A stretch of 64,000 nt of DNA from Apium graveolens (lineage: Eukaryota; Streptophyta; Magnoliopsida; Apiales; Apiaceae), in NCBI RefSeq assembly GCF_009905375.1, contig NC_133657.1, positions 3,162,001 through 3,226,000 of the forward strand, in the 5' to 3' direction. Made by a program: the position numbers and the translations under genes. Of the stretch, positions 59,302-64,000 are shown in pieces. Within the stretch, counting starts at the first letter, position 1. Every line of letters begins with the position of its first letter. The notes below the pieces were generated by a model. That model ran no database searches, was not told where the DNA came from, and saw only the letters and a program-made list of their open reading frames with translations.

Positions 59302-59955
59302 AACCAGCTTAGGGCTGGTTACAATTCTAGGGATCCTGAAATTTCTCCCATAGTTAAAAATATGGGGCTGCATCATGCTAAGAGGGCGCGCCCAGATACC
59401 CTCCATATCGTAAAACTCCATCAACCACTCTAGTTGCTCATCAGAACAGGCTGAAGGAAGTCCAACACATAATAGTTTTCCATGCTCTTTACTGAAACGT
59501 TTATTCACAGCTTCATTGCACGGCTCGAAGTTGTTCCAATCAAAGTCCAGCTCACTATCAAAAACCTCCCAATGTTGGAAAGGGATGGGAGAAGGTTCGG
59601 GAGAAGTAGAGAACTGAAGGGTGTCTTCATCGAAAAAAATCATCTCATCACGAAGAGGCGATGAGTTCTCTTCGGACGCACCCTCAAAGTTAGGGGAAGT
59701 GGGCGCGCCCGGTGATTGTGGTGGAGAAAGGCTTGGAGAAATAGCCCTATAAGAGACCTTGGATGGTCCTGCCCCAACATTGACTCCAATTTTAATGCCC
59801 CTGTAGCAATTTACGTTTAAACTTTCCAACCAATCATCATCATCCAATTTTGTGCTAACAGGAATGGGAGATCTTTCCTTCTGAACTAGTTTTTGTTTAC
59901 CTTTCCTTTGAGCTAAAAGGATGTGGTCTAGGGAATCGCTTGAAAAATCTGCCAT
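59278..59955 (-). CDS. Element A antisense ORF, 225 aa, unknown function
   Basis: A minus-strand frame opposite to the element's own genes, between truncated RT and the 3' LTR. Starts MADFSSDSLDHILLAQRKGK. Residues about 70-130 are Ser/Pro-rich (SPSLSPPQSPGAPTSPNF) and acidic. Residues about 150-200 look folded (NKRFSKEHGKLLCVGLPSA, EQLEWLMEFYDMEGIWA). The last about 20 residues are antisense of RT and were acquired by the deletion, so the natural C-terminus is lost. Antisense extra ORFs are known in Tat-lineage elements such as Grande; identity with those proteins is not shown here. A TATA box and intron lie upstream on the same strand. An overlapping second frame continues upstream of the start (see findings), so the true start may be at 60077. 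Confidence 0.7.
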   Translation of the reverse strand: MADFSSDSLDHILLAQRKGKQKLVQKERSPIPVSTKLDDDDWLESLNVNCYRGIKIGVNVGAGPSKVSYRAISPSLSPPQSPGAPTSPNFEGASEENSSPLRDEMIFFDEDTLQFSTSPEPSPIPFQHWEVFDSELDFDWNNFEPCNEAVNKRFSKEHGKLLCVGLPSACSDEQLEWLMEFYDMEGIWARPLSMMQPHIFNYGRNFRIPRIVTSPKLVSYVGIWL

Positions 59956-60131
59956 ATCTCGCTTTCTTTGAACTCTCGAATAAGACGTGCCTCATATTCT
60001 AGGAAGTGAGGAGTCCTATGAGCGTCTAGAAAGTCTGGTTCGAAAGAGATAGGTGGAGGAGAAAAGATTCCTAGCATTGTACAGAAATCTTTAAAGGGAT
60101 GAAAAGGAGAGGGCGCGCCCTCGTCTGCCAG

Positions 60132-60700
60132 CTGTATAAAACAAATAAAAGAATTTATCTAAGGGTGCGTCCAATTCAGAAAAAGGAAAAGAAAATATGA
60201 AAGTCCAATGATAGAAGGCATACATTGGGAAGATAGCATACCCCACTCAGAAGTTAAATTGGATTATGTTAGAGAAGCGTCTATCTTATTTATCTTTAGA
60301 GGCGCGCCCTGCGCTAAGATGGTGCGCCCAGTAAAAATTGTGTCTGTTGTGACACAGTGAGAAAGTTACTTAAAAGTATGCTATTAATAAAAGGGATGGC
60401 GCGCCCTAAGATAAATTTTGCTATATGCACACTAAAAAACCCAAATTGGGCATAGAGTATTAACGGTTGAAATTCTCGAAAAACATATATTTAAAATTTA
60501 AAACCCTATAATTTCGGATCTAAATGGAAAAATCTGAATATGTATGATATATATACACATATATATACAGGACTATACACACATATATACATAGCAAATT
60601 GGTTGAAAAATATATAAATATGCAAGTAAGATAAACAGTTGTGGTATAAATATGCCACTTGTGCTTGATAAAACTGAAGGAGAAGGGAAAGATCATTTAC
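60132..60700 (-). other. putative 5' leader intron of the antisense gene
   Basis: On the minus strand, donor ATTAAG/GTAAATG (exon end 60701) and acceptor TTTGTTTTATACAG/CTGGCAG (exon start 60131) with a strong pyrimidine tract. The 569-nt interval is AT-rich and has two GGCGCGCC sites. The exon before it has no ATG, so it would be a spliced 5' leader. Predicted only from sequence. Confidence 0.5.
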
Positions 60701-60866
60701 CTTAATGTTTAATGAAGAGATTAGCCAGATAAAGTCGGAGAAATTGTCAGAATAAGGATGATTCCGGGAAAAAAAGAAGATCCCGCCGGTGTTGATACTT
60801 CTGAAGAAAAAGTAAAGTAAGAAAGAGAGAAAGTAAAAGTAAAAAATAAAACACTAAGAGGTTGTG

Positions 60867-60876
60867 TGTATATATA
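60867..60876 (-). promoter_or_regulatory. TATA box of the antisense gene
   Basis: The minus strand reads CTATATATAC at 60876-60867, followed about 30-60 bp later by a CT-rich leader (tttctctctttctta), the usual layout of a plant core promoter. It lies inside the element, upstream of the antisense ORF. Confidence 0.5.
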
Positions 60877-61200
60877 GATGAAATAAAGGGGGGACAACTG
60901 TTAATCGTGTCAAAAAATTAAATCAATCACGTCAGACACGATCCCCGAGAAAAAAGGAAAACCGTTTAAAAAGATAAAAGCGTTTGGAATTCCAAAAAAA
61001 TGCGCCTCTTAAAGGCGCGCCTCTTTTAAATTTTCAGGATGTATATATGAAAGAGATACGTGAAAAACAATGGATTTTTGGAGGATGCGCCCTGAAGAAG
61101 GCGCGCCTTATAAGATAATATTGGTAAAGTATGAATTTATAAAAATTTTAAAAATGAAGGAAAGAAATTCCAATCCCATTTTCAATAGCATATGGAATTT

Positions 61201-61212
61201 GGGGGGGGGTAG
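61201..61212 (+). other. Element A polypurine tract
   Basis: A run of nine G followed by tag lies immediately upstream of the 3' LTR. Confidence 0.75.
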
Positions 61213-61213
61213 T

Positions 61214-62335
61214 TGTTATGCCTGAAATTTGGTATAAACCCTATTTGGGTCAAAATCAGATAGAGTAGTCAAAACTGAGATAAGAATGCCTGGAATTAAG
61301 GAAGAGATAAAGTAAGTTTCCTTCCTGAATAGGAAACAGGCGCGCCCTCTTAATAAGGAAAGGCGCTCCCTATATTTGTAAAAGATTGATTGGATATATG
61401 CATGTAGTGGACGAAGGTGCGCCCTCATTATCTGAGGAAGGCGCGCCCTGTTATTGGGAAAAGGCTGACTAATTCTCTAAGATAGCTCATCACCTATGGC
61501 AGGTCTTATGGCGCGCCCGAGGTGAGAAAGATGGTTTATATTGGACTTCAACATGGACACTTGGACGGGTTCTTAGGAGGATTCAAGGAAGATGGAGATT
61601 ATTATTACTAACATATTTGATGCAGGTACTCTATTGAAGAACTCTTTCCTGTAATGCAACCACAGGAAGGCGGGGTCCGTGGTAAAACTCTGGTGAGTGC
61701 TTTGGGAGCTCTGTCTCTGTAGTCAGCGGGTGTCCTCGTTGGGAGACTTCGGAGTATCCTGCACTTTGCACCCAAAAGCTTGGGATCACTTGTCCTGTAA
61801 TCTGGTAGGGGCTCCTTATCCCGGGGAACAAGGATGCGTCAAACATTTGGGGTGAACCACGGTTGTACCTGCGTCCACAGCCTAGAGAAACAGCTGGTAG
61901 CGGAGGGTTATCCTTGGCCAGGGAGATGCCTTATCTGTGAAGTCTCGAAGCCGTGGACGAGTCTTGGGCCTTTGTGGTTGAGCCTCATCGGCGGACATTC
62001 CTAAAGCTAGTAGAAGACGGTTTCCAGTAGGTTTCCTACTGGGCCTCGGGACAAGAGATCTAAGCCCATTAGGTTTCTTGTTCTCCATGAACTACGTTAG
62101 CTTGATTCCCTATAAATAGGGATACGTAGGCAAATTATAAAGGGTCAGAAGCGAGACCGCAAAGGAGCCATCACTAACCCTAAGCAATCTAAGACACCAA
62201 TAATCACAAACACCCAACACTGTTCATACTTTCCGACGATTACTGTTCACGTTTTCCGACGGAAAACCACCATCACAGATCTTGTTTCCAGCTACGAACC
62301 TCGAATTTTGTTGCTAGCAAATTCCTCCGTAAACA
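61214..62335 (+). repeat. Element A 3' LTR (1122 bp)
   Basis: Matches 14109-15304 with about 67 substitutions by eye (about 6%) and lacks 76 bp between two ggt trinucleotides. Three exact GGCGCGCC sites, of which two correspond to decayed or shifted sites in the 5' copy. TATA box at 62111-62118. Confidence 0.92.
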
Positions 62336-64000
62336 AATTGATTATGCTACAAAAATAACTAAATCGTGAAAAAAGTCAATAGTTTGTTTCAATATCAACA
62401 AGCCTCATTTGAGATGGGCCCAAAATACTGGTCAGATATGGAGGGGCTACAGCTCTACTCATCATCACCATCATCATAATTGAGTGCTAATGTGATTATC
62501 ATTGCCAAAAACAATATTCTAAACTTAAGTCGTATCAGTACCATTATAAATCATAATGGTAATAAATGGCTAAATGACTAACTTGTCATGTTCTTCCAAT
62601 AGTAGCTGAAGTCCTAATCTGTTCAGGGAATTGTTTAAATATGTGCTTATTTTGCAGGAATCCGATCTTTATTTAAAAATTCCCCCCTATAATCAAGGAT
62701 TTCCTTCCAGGAAGAGATGGCTAGATTTTTAGCTAAACCATTTCTTTTCAAATTTTGTGCTAATATTTGGATGGGCTAGTCTTCAGCTCTAAAGAGCTGT
62801 AAATATTTGATCGAAAGATGGATGATCTTTAAGAAGAAGAGTCTACAGATGGCATTGCAGCCATAAGATTGTATAATTAGGACTCTCAAGAGTAATACTT
62901 TCTCTATCCCATTTTATGTAAGTTGGTTAATATACAGCTGCAGACATAATTACAACATCTGAGGGGACTGCTAGTTGCAACTCAGACATTTCACACACTC
63001 GGCCTATACTGAAATACTAGAGTTAAGGGGTAGAAAATTATAGCAAATTGAAAAATGGAACACAAAAAATACTTTGAAGGATGTACAGCTCTGATTATGT
63101 CTGCTTGATGAGAGATTATGCTAAAAACTTGTTTATCTTAGATTATTGTGCATGAAAATGAAATCTCGTTTTAATTATTTAATCATGTACTTGCTTCGGA
63201 GACTCGCAACCTAGTTATGCACATTCTTTTCCTTGTTACCAAGAATATTGCCATCATATTGTAAAGTAACCAACTCATATAATATCTCAAGGTGCTAGAT
63301 AAGACCTTACCAGGATCTAATATTAATATCCTAAAACATAGAAGACAAAATTACTTGTTTTAGCAAATAATAGTGATTAGGAATTCAAATATGTAAAATT
63401 AACTAAAGCATTTCAGGCATCGTAAACGGCCTGGATCAAAGTTTGTTATAATAATGGCCAAATGAAAGCACTAAAATGTTGATTTCTCTGGGGTGTTTGC
63501 CTAGGATTATAGGGACAATTTTTTCAATAACCGACAAGTCTGAGTTATTTGTGTTCTGTTAACAACTTAACCATGGTCTAATCATCTTAGTGTTCGCGTG
63601 GCTAGGCGGGTATTTAGTTATCTCCATTTGTAAGTTTATAGTGTATCAGTTTTTTCCTTCATTTACTGGTATGATCTCATTGCCAACAAGTTGTCACGCC
63701 CAACTCAGTACTTCAACTTGAACAAATAAAACTTATTGGCACACACAAACATGTATAACAGTATATATCATTGCATTACTAATTGTCAATAATTTGAAAA
63801 CATTATTAAGAATGATATGAATGATCGTACTGCAACAAGTTGGCAGCACGGCTTTGTTAATCCGTGATTTCTGATGATGTATTGAAGAAGTCTACAATAA
63901 GTCAGATTATTAGTTAGTTAGATAAGTATTAGAGTTTTGTTTAATGTTAACTTGGTTAACTGGATAACCTTTGACTTATTTTTAATCAAAACAAACTCTA
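62336..64000. other. right flank of the nest, no gene seen
   Basis: AT-rich DNA without a usable open reading frame, LTR or TIR pair. It is the sequence that originally adjoined 14108. It could be intergenic or intronic; I find no splice-linked coding segment. Confidence 0.55.

Larger units (their letters stand above)
58437..61517. repeat. reiterated GGCGCGCC palindrome of element A
   Basis: Exact GGCGCGCC starts at 58437, 59385, 59702, 60112, 60301, 60398, 61014, 61100, 61339, 61440 and 61510, plus 14311 and 14404 in the 5' LTR: 13 in all. Most are followed by CT or CC, giving GGCGCGCCCT. Degenerate forms (ggtgcgccc, ggatgcgccc, gggtgcgtcc) lie among them. Surroundings are AT-rich. Confidence 0.95.
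14109..62335 (+). mobile_element. Element A: Tat-type Ty3/Gypsy retrotransposon, outermost shell of the nest
   Basis: Direct LTRs lie at 14109-15304 and 61214-62335, both TG...CA. Flanks are atttg (14104-14108) and aattg (62336-62340), a 4/5 match to a target duplication. Removing the inserted material (15600-55671) leaves about 8.2 kb. Order inside: primer-binding site, gag (split by insertion B), protease-like domain, truncated reverse transcriptase, an antisense open frame and a polypurine tract. The integrase, RNase H and RT catalytic core are absent, so it is not autonomous as it stands. LTRs differ by about 6% by eye, plus one 76-bp deletion in the 3' copy, which makes it the oldest insertion that can be dated here. 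The Tat assignment rests on the gag/protease style and the antisense frame, and is inferred. Confidence 0.88.

Noticed and set aside
62890..62925. Stowaway-like word tactttctctatcccatttta
   Set aside because: Only one half is visible; no inverted partner or TA-flanked second end found within a few hundred bases.

Overview
This is a window of eukaryotic, almost certainly eudicot plant, nuclear DNA. The evidence is two intron-containing plant genes with GT/AG splice sites, plant-type MITEs, and SIRE/Maximus-type Copia, Tekay/Del-type chromoviral and Tat-type Ty3/Gypsy LTR retrotransposons. An asterid such as an Apiaceae species is possible but is only a guess. There are no bacterial operons, tRNA/rRNA genes or CRISPR arrays.

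Genic part (1-10.4 kb). A seven-exon plus-strand gene (2356-7331) encodes an NCL-type Na+/Ca2+ exchanger with two EF-hands (576 aa). A convergent five-exon minus-strand gene (10019-8264) encodes a SPEAR-like transcriptional adaptor ending in an EAR repression motif (382 aa). MITEs with clear target-site duplications (TSDs) surround them: a Mutator-like one at 170-382, a Stowaway-like one at 7752-7994, and two related Tourist-like ones at 10799-11186 and 11230-11603. At 11.95-12.44 kb there is a dead Copia fragment. At 12639-13909 there is a 1.27 kb long-TIR Mutator-like element with a GC-rich interior.

Retrotransposon nest (14109-62335). About 48 kb is a four-level nest, each level resolved here by LTR ends and TSDs. 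A: a Tat-type Ty3/Gypsy element (14109-62335, plus strand). B: a solo LTR inserted in A's gag (15600-55665). C: a SIRE-type Copia element inserted in B (16643-55251, minus strand). D, E and F all lie in C: a 3.5 kb solo LTR (D, 18791-22256), a chromovirus with 4.07 kb LTRs (E, 25715-39435, minus strand) and a second SIRE-type Copia (F, 41388-50930, plus strand). LTR divergences counted by eye follow the nesting order: A about 6%, C about 3%, F about 3.3%, E about 1.2%. No element keeps an intact coding set.

Most unusual material. Element A has lost most of its reverse transcriptase, RNase H and integrase, but keeps a 225-aa antisense open reading frame. That frame has its own TATA box and a well-formed 5' leader intron on the minus strand. 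The palindrome GGCGCGCC recurs 13 times exactly in A's LTRs and 3' region, against a far lower chance expectation; one copy lies inside a decaying 45-bp repeat that encodes a KEVDAP peptide. Element E combines nearly identical LTRs with a wrecked interior, as expected for a defective copy mobilised in trans. The last 1.7 kb (62336-64000) is single-copy-looking flank with no gene I can support.
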